A program made the position numbers and the translations under genes. This document shows, piece after piece, positions 27,934 to 36,397 of a DNA stretch of 64,000 bases. Within the stretch, counting starts at the first letter, position 1; every line of letters starts with the position of its first letter. The stretch is from JANMJD01 sp963828405 (GTDB taxonomy: Bacteria; Actinomycetota; Acidimicrobiia; Acidimicrobiales; Ilumatobacteraceae), in contig CAWHEG010000031.1 in the NCBI GenBank assembly GCA_963828405.1, positions 1,736,001 to 1,800,000 of the forward strand, in the 5' to 3' direction. Below the pieces are notes generated by a model that was given only the letters and a program-made list of their open reading frames with translations, was not told where the DNA came from and made no database searches.

Positions 27934-28936
27934 TCAACCGGTCGACGACGGGTTCACCAGCCGCACGAGTCGGTGGAGGTCGGCCTCGGTGCCGACGGCG
28001 ATGACGATGTGGTGGGCGCGCAGGACCGTCTCGGGCGCCGGATTGGTCGTGAAGGCGCCGTCGGGGTCGCGCACCGCCAGCACGAGGGTCCCGGATTCCT
28101 GTCGCAGGTTGGCATCCAGCAGGCTCCGTCCGTCGAGTGGCGAGTGGGGTGGGATCTCGACCTCCTGCATGCGGAACTCCATGCTCCGCTCGTGCATCAC
28201 CACGTCGACGAACTCCGCCACATGGGGCCGGACGACGAAACTCGCCATCCGCGCCGCACCCAGCTCCTGCGGGTTGACCACGCGGTCGGCGCCGGCGCGC
28301 CGGAGCTTGGCGATGCTCTCGTCCTCCCGCGCCCGGGCGACGATGAACAGGCCGGGGTTGAGCGATCGCCCCGACAGGGTGACGAAGAGGTTGTCGGCGT
28401 CGTCGGCGAGCGCGGCGACCAATGCCTGGGCCCGTTCGATGCCCGCGGCGCGCAGCGTCGAATCGAGCGTGGCATCGCCGATCACCGTGGGCAGCGTGGT
28501 CTCGGTCACCCGCGAGGGGCTGCTGTCGATCACCACCACCTGGCTGCCCTCGCCGGCCAGGTCGGCGGCGACGGCCCGCCCGACCGCGCCCGAACCCGCA
28601 CAGCACGACATGTCCGTGCAGATCGGCGATCTTCCTGTCCATCCGTCGCCTCCCGACGATCTCTCGAAGCTGCCCCTCGACGACCACCTGGACGACGAGA
28701 GTGAAGGTGTACAGCACCGTGCCGACGCCGACGACGATGAGCACGATCGTGAAGATCTTGAGGTTCGTACCGAACTCGCCGATCTCACGGAAGCCGACCG
28801 TGGTGACCGTCATCACGGTCTGATAGGCGGCGTCGAGCGGCGACAGACCGAGCAGCCAATAGCCGACCGTGCCGCCGACGAACACGAGCGCCACCATCGC
28901 CGACGCCGCCCGGAGCCGGTTGATCGTGGTGGGCAT
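27934..28936 (-). CDS. Two-TM potassium channel with RCK/TrkA domains (frameshifted near 28600)
   Basis: MthK-like ligand-gated K+ channel. TM1 is MVALVFVGGTVGYWLLGL, and the pore helix and filter read YQTVMTVTTVGFREIGEF. TM2 is IFTIVLIVVGVGTVLYTFTL, followed by an RCK N-domain (HVVLCGFGR, then VGRAVAADLAGEGSQVVVID). RCK_C follows (EVEIPPHSPLDGRSLLDANL). The filter is TVGFRE, not TVGYGD. A one-base shift near 28600, inside the GFGRxGR nucleotide-binding motif, moves the rest into a second frame that ends at 27934. Monovalent cation uptake or release gated by NAD(H) or Ca2+ is typical of the family. Confidence 0.8.
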
Positions 28937-29020
28937 GATCCGACGCTAGGCCATCGGGCCGGGACCCGCAGGAGCCCGCCGTGCTCGATGGCTCGGTCAC
29001 GCGGTCCGCCGTGCGCCGAG

Positions 29021-30250
29021 TCAGATGCGTTCGATGATCGTCGCCGTCCCCATGCCGCCGCCCGTGCACATCGTGATCAGGGCGATGTTGAGATCGCGCC
29101 GTTCGAGTTCGTCGAGCGCGGTCTGGATGAGGATGCCGCCGGTGGCTCCGATCGGGTGGCCGAGGGCGATGGCGCCACCGTTGACGTTGACCTTGGCCGG
29201 GTCGAGGTCCAGGTCGCGCATCGTCTTCAGCGGGACGGCGGCGAACGCCTCGTTGATCTCCCACAGGTCGATGTCCGCGACCGTCATGCCGGCCCGCTCG
29301 AGACACTTCCGCGAGGCCGGGCCGGGGGCGGTGAGCATGATCACCGGTTCGGCACCGGCCACGGCCGACATCACGACCCGCGCCCGGGGCGTGAGGCCGT
29401 GCGCCTTGGCATAGTCGGGGGAGGCGAGCAGCACGGCGCTCGCCCCGTCGACCACGCCGGAGGAGTTGCCCGCGTGGTGCACGTGGTCGACGCGGTCGAC
29501 CTCGGGGTACACCTGCCGGCACATCTCGTCGAAGCTCATCTCGTAGCCGTCGAACACCCGTGTGCCGAGCGTCTCGAACGACGCCTGCAGGGCGGCCATC
29601 GCCTCGACCGTGCTCCCCGGTCGGGGGAACTCGTCGACGGCGAGGGCGACCGATCCATCGGGGTTGAGGATCGGCACGACGCTGCGATCGAAGGCACCCT
29701 CGGCCATCGCCCGTGCACAGCGGTTCTGGCTCTCGACGGCGAAGGCGTCGACGTCGGCGCGGGTGAACCCCTCGCGGGTGGCGATCAGGTCGGCCGAGAT
29801 CCCCTGGGGGACGAGGGGGAACAACTCGCGCAGTGCGGCGTTGCCCGAGGTGAAGTCGGGGGGTCCGTCGGGCGCGGGCCACCGTGACATCGACTCGATG
29901 CCACCACCGACGACGAGGTGCTGGTGGCCGGCCTGGATGCCCATCGCCGCATAGGTGATCGCCTGCTGGCCCGAGCCGCAGAAACGGTTGAGCGTGATGC
30001 CCGGTGCCTCCACCGGCCAGCCGGCGGCGAGCACCGCCATCCGCCCGATGCAGCCCCCGTGGTCGCCGGCCGGGTTGCCGTTGCCCATGATGACGTCGTC
30101 GATGTCACGGGTGTCGACGCCGGTGCGGGCGGCCAGTGCCTTGAGCGTCTGGGCCAGCACCTCCTGGGGGTGCAGGTGGTGCAGGGCACCGTTGGCCTTG
30201 CCCTTGCCGCGCGGCGACCGCGTACCGTCGATGATCCATGCCTCGGTCAT
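29021..30250 (-). CDS. Thiolase (acetyl-CoA C-acyltransferase), FadA-like
   Basis: 409 residues with all thiolase landmarks. NRFCGSGQQAITYAAMGIQ holds the nucleophilic Cys, and NVNGGAIALGHPIGATGGIL holds the catalytic His. LITMCTGGGMGTATIIERI at the end carries the second Cys. It catalyses thiolytic cleavage of 3-ketoacyl-CoA in beta-oxidation. It starts 9 nt after the stop of the upstream SDR on the same strand, so the pair likely makes one beta-oxidation module (hydroxyacyl-CoA dehydrogenase-like plus thiolase) under the TetR gene that precedes them. Confidence 0.92.
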   Translation of the reverse strand: MTEAWIIDGTRSPRGKGKANGALHHLHPQEVLAQTLKALAARTGVDTRDIDDVIMGNGNPAGDHGGCIGRMAVLAAGWPVEAPGITLNRFCGSGQQAITYAAMGIQAGHQHLVVGGGIESMSRWPAPDGPPDFTSGNAALRELFPLVPQGISADLIATREGFTRADVDAFAVESQNRCARAMAEGAFDRSVVPILNPDGSVALAVDEFPRPGSTVEAMAALQASFETLGTRVFDGYEMSFDEMCRQVYPEVDRVDHVHHAGNSSGVVDGASAVLLASPDYAKAHGLTPRARVVMSAVAGAEPVIMLTAPGPASRKCLERAGMTVADIDLWEINEAFAAVPLKTMRDLDLDPAKVNVNGGAIALGHPIGATGGILIQTALDELERRDLNIALITMCTGGGMGTATIIERI

Positions 30251-30259
30251 GACCCGTCC

Positions 30260-31153
30260 TCAGGAGATCTCGGACATCGTCGTCCGGGGGGTGGCCCGGG
30301 ACAGGAGCCCCCGGATGATCGTGTCGACGTCGTGCGGGTCGATCGGCGGAGCGTCGGTGTGCGGACCGCGGATCCAGCCCTGGGCGATGCCCAGGATCAT
30401 CCCGGACGACTCGATCACCTGCCCGGTGACGTCGGAGGACTGCTCCGAGGCCAGCCAGGTGACCACCGGGGCCACCCACTCCGGGCCGAGACGGCGGGCC
30501 ATCTCGTCGGGGAAGTCGAGGTCCTCGGTGAGCCTGGTCAGGGCACCCGGGGCCACGGCGTTCACCGTCACCCCGTACCGGCCGAGCTCCTCGGCGGCGA
30601 TCAGGGTGAAGGTGGCGATACCGCCCTTGGCGGCGCCGTAGTTGGTCTGGCCCGGGTTGGCGTAGAGGCCCGACACCGAAGTCGTGTTGACGATGCGGGC
30701 GTTGTTGGCATGGCCGGCCTTGGCACGGTTGCGCCAGTACTCCGCGGCCACCCGGCTCGGCGCCCACGTGCCCTTGAGGTGGACCCTGATGACCGAGTCC
30801 CATTCCTCCTCGGACATCGAGAACAGCATCCGGTCACGCAGGATGCCGGCGTTGTTGATCAGTACGTCGAGTCCGCCGAACGTGTCGATGGCCAGTTGCA
30901 CCATCGCCCGGGCGTCGACCAGCGAACTCGCGTCACCGACGTGGGCGACCGCCGCCCCGCCGGCGGCGACGATCTCGTCGACGACCTCCTGGGCCGGACC
31001 GACATCGCCACCCGAGCCGTCGCGCGCCCCGCCGAAATCGTTGACGACGACCTTGGCCCCCTGGTCGGCGAGCATCAGGGCATACGCCCGGCCGATGCCG
31101 CGGCCCGCTCCGGTGACGATGCACACCCGTCCTTGGCACAGCTTGTCGCTCAC
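30260..31153 (-). CDS. Short-chain dehydrogenase/reductase, hydroxyacyl-CoA type
   Basis: 297 residues from a GTG at 31153 (VSDKLCQGRVCIVTGAGRGI). The NAD(P)-binding TGAGRGIG, LINNAG and the catalytic Ser/Tyr/Lys in NTTSVSGLYANPGQTNYGAA(K) are intact. VVNDFGGARDGSG after the second strand is typical of the HSD17B4/FabG-like branch of beta-oxidation dehydrogenases. The C-terminal extension of about 40 residues after the SDR core is usual in actinobacterial members. Upstream of the thiolase with a 9-nt gap and downstream of tetR with a 61-nt gap, all on the minus strand. Confidence 0.85.
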   Translation of the reverse strand: MSDKLCQGRVCIVTGAGRGIGRAYALMLADQGAKVVVNDFGGARDGSGGDVGPAQEVVDEIVAAGGAAVAHVGDASSLVDARAMVQLAIDTFGGLDVLINNAGILRDRMLFSMSEEEWDSVIRVHLKGTWAPSRVAAEYWRNRAKAGHANNARIVNTTSVSGLYANPGQTNYGAAKGGIATFTLIAAEELGRYGVTVNAVAPGALTRLTEDLDFPDEMARRLGPEWVAPVVTWLASEQSSDVTGQVIESSGMILGIAQGWIRGPHTDAPPIDPHDVDTIIRGLLSRATPRTTMSEIS

Positions 31154-31214
31154 GTCGTGCACCCTAGGCCGCCTGGCGATCGCCTCGGAAGCCGCACCGT
31201 GCGGGCTCGGTTTC

Positions 31215-31937
31215 TCAGGCCGGGCCGGGCCGCCGGGCGGCCCAGAGCACCCGTGCGCTCTGGCGGATGAGCTCGTCGCGCCCGACGGCCCCGGCGTAGA
31301 GGCGTCCATAGCTCCACGTCCGTTCGAGCAGGCTCAGGCACGTCACTCCGAGCAGTGTCGTCCCGGGCAGCGTCGTTTCGGGCAGTGCCGTCTCGGGCAG
31401 TGCCGTCTCGGGCCCGTGCTCCCCGGTCGAGGGTCCGTTCGACCCGGCGCTGAGGGACTCGCCGAAGCGCCGGCACAGAGCCAGGTGGCGCTTCATGCCG
31501 GCGACGCGGATCTCCTCGTCCTCCTCGGCGGCCTGCGTCCAGGCGAACGTGAAGCTGCCGTGCACATCGAGGAAATCGAAGTACTCGGCGACCCAGGCGC
31601 GCAACGACGAGCAGCTCGTCGTGTGGTCGGTGAGCCGGGCGACCAGCATGTCGCCGGAGCTTGCCGCACCAGCCCCCACGGCGAGGAGCACCTCGCGTTT
31701 GGAGGGGAAGTACGTGTAGAACGACGCTCGCGACACCTCCGCGACGCGGGCGATCTCGTCGATCGTCGTCCCCGAGTAGCCATGGCTCAACAAGACGTCG
31801 CGGGTGGCGTCGAGAATGCGTTCGATGGTTCGTTGGGCCCGCGGACCGAGCCCCTCGGCCGGCTGACGCAGCATCGGCGGCGGTGACGCACCGGGATCCG
31901 CCTGCGCCGCGTCGGGGGTCGTGCGGAGATCGGCCAT
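31215..31937 (-). CDS. TetR-family transcriptional regulator
   Basis: 240 residues. The HTH is at about 35-80: RTIERILDATRDVLLSHGYS, then TTIDEIARVAEVSRASFYTY and FPSKREVLLA. The C-terminal ligand domain contains a low-complexity insert (PETALPETALPETTLPGTTL) encoded by four 15-bp repeats. The ATG at 31937 is preferred over a TTG one codon upstream. A palindrome GTTGAC-N6-GTCAAC directly upstream is a likely autoregulatory site, and related sites precede three other catabolic genes. It probably controls the adjacent SDR-thiolase pair and part of the catabolic genes. Confidence 0.87.
   Translation of the reverse strand: MADLRTTPDAAQADPGASPPPMLRQPAEGLGPRAQRTIERILDATRDVLLSHGYSGTTIDEIARVAEVSRASFYTYFPSKREVLLAVGAGAASSGDMLVARLTDHTTSCSSLRAWVAEYFDFLDVHGSFTFAWTQAAEEDEEIRVAGMKRHLALCRRFGESLSAGSNGPSTGEHGPETALPETALPETTLPGTTLLGVTCLSLLERTWSYGRLYAGAVGRDELIRQSARVLWAARRPGPA
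31350..31409. repeat. Four 15-bp tandem repeats inside tetR
   Basis: Units of about GGGCAGTGCCGTCTC start at 31350, 31365, 31380 and 31395; the last two are identical. They are in phase with the reading frame and encode a PETAL/PETTL/PGTTL linker in the ligand-binding half of the regulator. Slippage would change linker length by five residues without breaking the frame. Confidence 0.8.
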
Positions 31938-31940
31938 CAA

Positions 31941-31958
31941 GTTGACGATACTGTCAAC
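31941..31958. promoter_or_regulatory. Palindromic TetR operator next to tetR (site B)
   Basis: GTTGACGATACTGTCAAC has six-base perfect arms around a 6-bp centre and ends 4 bp from the tetR start codon. This position suits autorepression. Related palindromes occur at 21591, 36381 and 41488. Confidence 0.65.
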
Positions 31959-32035
31959 GAAGGTTGCGGCGACGGACTCGGACGCCGAAGCTCGACCACC
32001 TGCCCCTCGGCCGTGCGGCCGAGGAGGACCGAGGG

Positions 32036-34063
32036 TCAGCCTGGCGACGGTTCCACCTCGACGAGGTTGTCGCAGAAGGTCGGGCCGTTGGCCAGGTCGC
32101 CGAGGGAATCACTGGTCAACGAGTTCGCCCCTCCCGACTCGGGATCGGCACCCCAACGGCCGAACGGGACGGCGATCGTGCCCGCTGGGACGCGCTCGGT
32201 GATCGAGGCGACCAGTCGGATCCGCCCGAGGTCGTTGAACACCGAGATCTCCGACCCGTCGGCGATCCCGCGGGCGGCCGCGTCGATCGGGTGGATCTCC
32301 GCCGCCCCCCTCGGTTCGGCGGCGAGCATCACCGGCAGGCTCCCGTAGGAGGAGTTGATCGAGTAGTGACGCTTGAGGGTGAGCAACCGGAGTGGATACG
32401 CCCCGGTGGTGGTCGGTTGGCGCGCCGGTGGGCGGTACTCGGCGACCGGGTGCAGCCCGGCCGCGGCGAGCGCGTCGTCGGAGAACTTGAACGTGGCCTC
32501 GGCGGCCACCGCGGTGCCCACCGGCGGACCAACGCGGGCGAACCCGTCCCGGCGGAGCCCGTCGGGGGTGATCCCCGACGCGGCTGCCGGGGAGCCGGTC
32601 AGGGCGAGTTCCATCAGCTGATGATCGTCGAGCCGGAACACGTCGTCGGTGAGGCCGAGCCGGGCTGCCAGCAGCCGGGTCACCTCGGCGTTCGATCTCG
32701 ATTCCCCCACCGGATCGATGGCGGCCTCGTTCCACGAGAGGTAGGAGAACCCCCACGAACCGACGAGATCGGGATGCTCGAGCATCGTCGTGGCCGGCAG
32801 CACGATGTCGGCGTACCGAGCGGTGTCGGTCATGAACTGGTCGTGGACGACCGTGAACAGATCCTCCCGTCGGAGGCCCGCGAGCACCCGCTGCTGGTCG
32901 GCGGCGATGACCGCCGGATTGCTGTTCCACACGTAGAGGGCGCGGATCGTGGGATCCATCGACGGATCGGTGAGCACCCGGCCGAGCTGGATCATGTTGA
33001 CCTGCCGCGTGCCGGCGGGGATGAAGTCCGGGCGGCTCAGCGCAGGCAGGTTCGTGTGCCCGATCGACACCGCCCCGGCGATGCCTCCGGCCGACCACTG
33101 CCACTGGCCGGTGAGCGCCGGGAGGCACTGGATGGCCCGCAGCGCGCAACCCGCTCCGGTCGATCGCTGCATGCCGACCCCGATGCGGATCGCCGCCGGG
33201 CGGGCGGTCGCGTAGCGACGGGCGAACTCGACGATGTCCCCGGCCGGGACGCCGGTCTCGACGGCGGCCCGCTCCGGCGTCCACGGCTCGACGGCCGTCC
33301 GGTAGTCGTCGACGCCGGTGGTCCGGGCCGCCAGGTAGACGTCGTCCTGGAGCCCCTCGTCGAGGATCACACGGCCGACGGCGAGGGCCAGCGCACCGTC
33401 CGTACCCGGGTTGGGCCGCAGGTGGAGATCGGCGTGACGCGCCGTACGGCTCAGGTAGGGATCGACCACCACGAGTCGGGCGCCGTGCTCCTTGCGGGCG
33501 CGCCGGATCAGCTCCCAGGTGTGGATCGACGTCGACACCGGGTCCATCCCCCAGACCACGATCGTCGTGGCGTCGGGCAGGTTCTCCGGATCCGACCACG
33601 GCCAACCCGTGATCCCCGACAGGGCGAACCACTGGGGCCCGCAGATCGAACGCTCGAGCCCGGTGGCGCCGAGCCGATTGAACAGCGCCTGCGTGGTGCC
33701 GAACGCGTCGAGCAGTCCCATCGAACCGAGAAAGGAGTACCCCAGGATCGACGTCGGGCCGACCTCGGCCGACAGGGCCTGCCATCGTTCGGCGATCTCG
33801 TCGAGGGCCTCGTCCCACCCGACCTCGGCGAACCCGCCGCCCCCCTTCGGCCCGGTGCGCCGCAGCGGGGTGAGCAGGCGGTCCGGGCTGTAGACCCGTT
33901 CGAGGTACCGGTCGACCTTCACGCACAGGTGCCGGCCGGTGATCGGGTGAGCGTGGTCGGCGGCGATGTCGACCGCCCTGCCGGTGGCGTCGACGGTGAC
34001 CAGGGCACTGCAGGCGTCCGGGCAGTCGTGCGTACACGTCGTTCGGACGACACGCTCGGTCAT
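32036..34063 (-). CDS. Molybdopterin-dependent oxidoreductase, DMSO-reductase/FDH-like family
   Basis: 675 residues. The N-terminal [4Fe-4S] motif is CTHDCPDACSALV with a fourth Cys in GRHLCVKVDRY. Molybdopterin-domain segments follow: ILGYSFLGSMGLLDAFGTTQ, TTIVVWGMDPVSTSIHTWEL, and the C-terminal molydopterin-dinucleotide-binding region from about TTTGAYPLRLLTLKRHYSIN. GGAGGTGACCAC before the ATG at 34063 fixes the start. No signal peptide, so it is cytoplasmic. It resembles the catalytic subunits often annotated as formate dehydrogenase or nitrate reductase, but without partner subunits here. It follows the LLM-SnoaL-VOC gene group on the same strand after a 96-nt gap; substrate unknown. 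Confidence 0.82.
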   Translation of the reverse strand: MTERVVRTTCTHDCPDACSALVTVDATGRAVDIAADHAHPITGRHLCVKVDRYLERVYSPDRLLTPLRRTGPKGGGGFAEVGWDEALDEIAERWQALSAEVGPTSILGYSFLGSMGLLDAFGTTQALFNRLGATGLERSICGPQWFALSGITGWPWSDPENLPDATTIVVWGMDPVSTSIHTWELIRRARKEHGARLVVVDPYLSRTARHADLHLRPNPGTDGALALAVGRVILDEGLQDDVYLAARTTGVDDYRTAVEPWTPERAAVETGVPAGDIVEFARRYATARPAAIRIGVGMQRSTGAGCALRAIQCLPALTGQWQWSAGGIAGAVSIGHTNLPALSRPDFIPAGTRQVNMIQLGRVLTDPSMDPTIRALYVWNSNPAVIAADQQRVLAGLRREDLFTVVHDQFMTDTARYADIVLPATTMLEHPDLVGSWGFSYLSWNEAAIDPVGESRSNAEVTRLLAARLGLTDDVFRLDDHQLMELALTGSPAAASGITPDGLRRDGFARVGPPVGTAVAAEATFKFSDDALAAAGLHPVAEYRPPARQPTTTGAYPLRLLTLKRHYSINSSYGSLPVMLAAEPRGAAEIHPIDAAARGIADGSEISVFNDLGRIRLVASITERVPAGTIAVPFGRWGADPESGGANSLTSDSLGDLANGPTFCDNLVEVEPSPG

Positions 34064-34159
34064 GTGGTCACCTCCGCAGAACTCCACGGGCATCCTTCCA
34101 GGCCGGTGTCCGCCCGTCCACTGCGGCGCTCACCGGTGACTCGGCTGGGCGAGGATGGT

Positions 34160-35041
34160 TCAGCGGCGGGGGTCGCCCGGGAGCAGATCGTCGACGATCA
34201 CCAGGATGATCCCGCCCGTGACCGCGGCCGGGATCACGATCGAGTGCTCGTCGGCACGCAGGATCGGAGTGCCTGCGTCGGCCAATGAGCGGGCCGCCGC
34301 CCCGAGATCGGGGACGAGCACGCCGAGGTTGCACGTCTGGGGGCGGGTGTAGCGCCAACCCCACAGCCGTTCGCCGTCCGCCGCGTGTGGGATGGGGTAC
34401 AGCGCCAGGGTCATGTCGCCGAGGGAGACGCCGGCGACGGGGCAGCCGTCGGGGGCGTTCGGGTCGACGAACGTCGGACCGAGGCCGAACAGCGTGCCCA
34501 GGCGACCGGCGGCGACCTGCGGGTCGTCGACGACGGCGCCGCCGAAGGCCATCGCCACGACATCGAGCAGCGGATCGGCCGCTGCCGGGGGGATCGCGGC
34601 GCCGAAGTGCGGGTCGAGCGGCTCCTCGGCGTCGAACCATTCGACCACCACACCCGCCGTGTCGGCGGGGTGGGTGAACACGATGTGGTCGTCGATCCGC
34701 GAGGCGACCCGTACTCCCTGGCGCTCCAGGAACGCCACCGTCGCCTCGATGTCGCCGACCTGGACGGCGATCGAGCTCATGTGCGAGCCGAACCGCGTCA
34801 CGAAGCGGTCCGCCGCTCCGCCAGCGGCGATCGGCTCGCCGATCTCGATGATGTTGTCGCCCAGCCAGGCCATGCCGCCTCGCCGTGAGATGGCCGGGAC
34901 CTCGATGCGGGAGTCCTCCAGGACGCGCAACCCGACGAGCCCGACGAGCGCGTCGCGGGTCCGTTCGTAGTCCTCGACCAGCGCCGTCGTGTGGAAGCAC
35001 CAGCGGACGGCGTGGACCCCGCGCATCGCCGGGCCCGTCAT
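34160..35041 (-). CDS. VOC-superfamily (glyoxalase/dioxygenase-fold) protein
   Basis: 293 residues with two to four beta-alpha-beta-beta-beta modules: VRWCFHTTALVEDYERTRDA at the start, HMSSIAVQVGDIEATVAFLE in the second module, and LWGWRYTRPQTCNLGVLVPD in the last third. His and Glu positions suggest a possible metal site. Such proteins include extradiol dioxygenases, epimerases and resistance proteins. Its ATG overlaps the stop of the SnoaL-like gene upstream (ATGA), showing translational coupling within an LLM-SnoaL-VOC operon. Reaction not identifiable. Confidence 0.75.
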   Translation of the reverse strand: MTGPAMRGVHAVRWCFHTTALVEDYERTRDALVGLVGLRVLEDSRIEVPAISRRGGMAWLGDNIIEIGEPIAAGGAADRFVTRFGSHMSSIAVQVGDIEATVAFLERQGVRVASRIDDHIVFTHPADTAGVVVEWFDAEEPLDPHFGAAIPPAAADPLLDVVAMAFGGAVVDDPQVAAGRLGTLFGLGPTFVDPNAPDGCPVAGVSLGDMTLALYPIPHAADGERLWGWRYTRPQTCNLGVLVPDLGAAARSLADAGTPILRADEHSIVIPAAVTGGIILVIVDDLLPGDPRR

Positions 35042-35448
35042 GAGCCGGGAACCTCGAACGCCGCGCCGTTCCAGTAGTCGCGTTGCTCGCAGATCCGGCC
35101 GTCACGCAGCCGTCCGATCGACAGGCCCCGCACGTTCATCGGCCGCATCACCCATTCGACGGCGAAATCCGCCCCGGCCAGCACATGGCCGACGTAGTCG
35201 AAGCGGGCGTGGGGAAGGTTGTCGAACGAGGCCTGGACGAATCGGCGCATCTGTCCGAGCCCGTTCGCCCCGTGCCCGAGCGTGGTGTCCTCGAAGACGA
35301 CGTCGTCGGTGAAGAACGCCAGCACCGCCTCGATGTCGAGTCGGTCCCAGGCCCCGAAGTAGTCGACGAAGAGGTTGCCCGCAGCGGTCGCCCCGCCGGT
35401 CCGGCGGGCGGCGGATCGGTCGGCGGGCGCATCCGTGGGATCGATCAT
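35038..35448 (-). CDS. SnoaL-like / NTF2-fold protein
   Basis: 136 residues from the ATG at 35448. The core LFVDYFGAWDRLDIEAVLAF, FTDDVVFEDTTLGHGANGL and ISIGRL-like end (RGLSIGRLRDGRICEQRDYW) follow the SnoaL/limonene-epoxide-hydrolase pattern of paired Asp/Arg residues. It begins 10 nt after the LLM gene stop and overlaps the VOC start, so it is the middle gene of a tight three-gene operon. Function probably concerns the same small substrate as the LLM enzyme. Confidence 0.72.
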   Translation of the reverse strand: MIDPTDAPADRSAARRTGGATAAGNLFVDYFGAWDRLDIEAVLAFFTDDVVFEDTTLGHGANGLGQMRRFVQASFDNLPHARFDYVGHVLAGADFAVEWVMRPMNVRGLSIGRLRDGRICEQRDYWNGAAFEVPGS

Positions 35449-35458
35449 CTGCGGCGGC

Positions 35459-36364
35459 TCACAGGTAGGCGGCGGCGAAGCCCGCGACGAAATCGCGGGC
35501 GGCGGGATGGGGTCCGGACGGGCCCGCGACGACGACCCAGGTCGCCCCGATCTCGTCCAGCCGTCCGAGCGCGTGGCGATGGCGCTCGATGTCGATCGCC
35601 CGGTCGGCGACGGAATCGAGGATCGACCGGTCGGTGTAGGCGATCGTGATGTCGATCTCGGCGAAGCGGTCACCGGCGAGTCCACGCAGCATCCGCATCC
35701 GCTCGACGATGTCGTCGACGGAGGTCACCGGCGGCGACCGGACAGTGGGGAAGATGCCGGCCGGGCCGGTGAGCGGCATCCAACCCTGGGCCCGTTCGGC
35801 GACCCGGCGCAGGGTCAGCCTGCTGTTGCCACCGATCCAGATCGGGATGGGGATCTGCGCGGGCCTGGGCCGCCCGATGGTCGCCCGGCAGCTGAAGTGC
35901 GTGCCGGTGTAGTCGAAGGGTTCGCCCGACCAGTACCGCGGCAGGACGTCGAGGGCCTCGTCGAACAGGGTGTTGCGCTCGTCGAAGTCGACGCCGAGGG
36001 CGAAGTACTCCGCCTTGAGGTAGCCGGTCCCCGCACCGAGGATGAATCGTCCGTTGGAGAGCCTGTCGACCGTCGCCGCCGACTTGGCCAGCGACGCCGG
36101 ATTCCGGTACGGCAGCACGGCGAGGTACGTGAGCAGCTTCAGTTCGGTGGTGACGGCGGCGACGTGGGCGAGGGCGACGAACGGGTCGAGGCTCTGATGC
36201 CCGCCGGCGTCGAGCCACGGGGCGCTCGGCGCCGGGTGTTCGGTGAAGGCGAAACCGTTCCATCCGCTGCGCTCGGCGGTGACGGCCAGCTCGGCGACCG
36301 GCCCGGCGTCGAGCATGTCGCCGGTGGATCCGTGCCGATCCGGGTATTGGAAGATGAACCGCAT
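35459..36364 (-). CDS. LLM-class F420-dependent oxidoreductase
   Basis: 301-residue luciferase-like enzyme. MRFIFQYPDRHGSTGDMLDA begins it; HPAPSAPWLDAGGHQSLDPF and GRFILGAGTGYLKAEYFALG are family motifs, the latter binding the flavin or F420 phosphate. The region PIPIWIGGNSRLTLRRVAER is typical of the F420-dependent branch. First gene of the LLM-SnoaL-VOC operon. A CTTGACAGATGTGTCGA palindrome 17 nt upstream matches the operator type seen near tetR, suggesting TetR control. Confidence 0.82.
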   Translation of the reverse strand: MRFIFQYPDRHGSTGDMLDAGPVAELAVTAERSGWNGFAFTEHPAPSAPWLDAGGHQSLDPFVALAHVAAVTTELKLLTYLAVLPYRNPASLAKSAATVDRLSNGRFILGAGTGYLKAEYFALGVDFDERNTLFDEALDVLPRYWSGEPFDYTGTHFSCRATIGRPRPAQIPIPIWIGGNSRLTLRRVAERAQGWMPLTGPAGIFPTVRSPPVTSVDDIVERMRMLRGLAGDRFAEIDITIAYTDRSILDSVADRAIDIERHRHALGRLDEIGATWVVVAGPSGPHPAARDFVAGFAAAYL

Positions 36365-36380
36365 CGGGGGTCACCCTAAT

Positions 36381-36397
36381 TCGACACATCTGTCAAG
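36381..36397. promoter_or_regulatory. Palindromic operator upstream of an LLM operon (site C)
   Basis: On the minus strand it reads CTTGACAGATGTGTCGA, 17 nt before the LLM start. Its left arm is identical to the sites at 41488 and 31941. It also overlaps the last codons of the CoA-transferase gene, so the LLM promoter is partly inside that gene. Confidence 0.5.
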
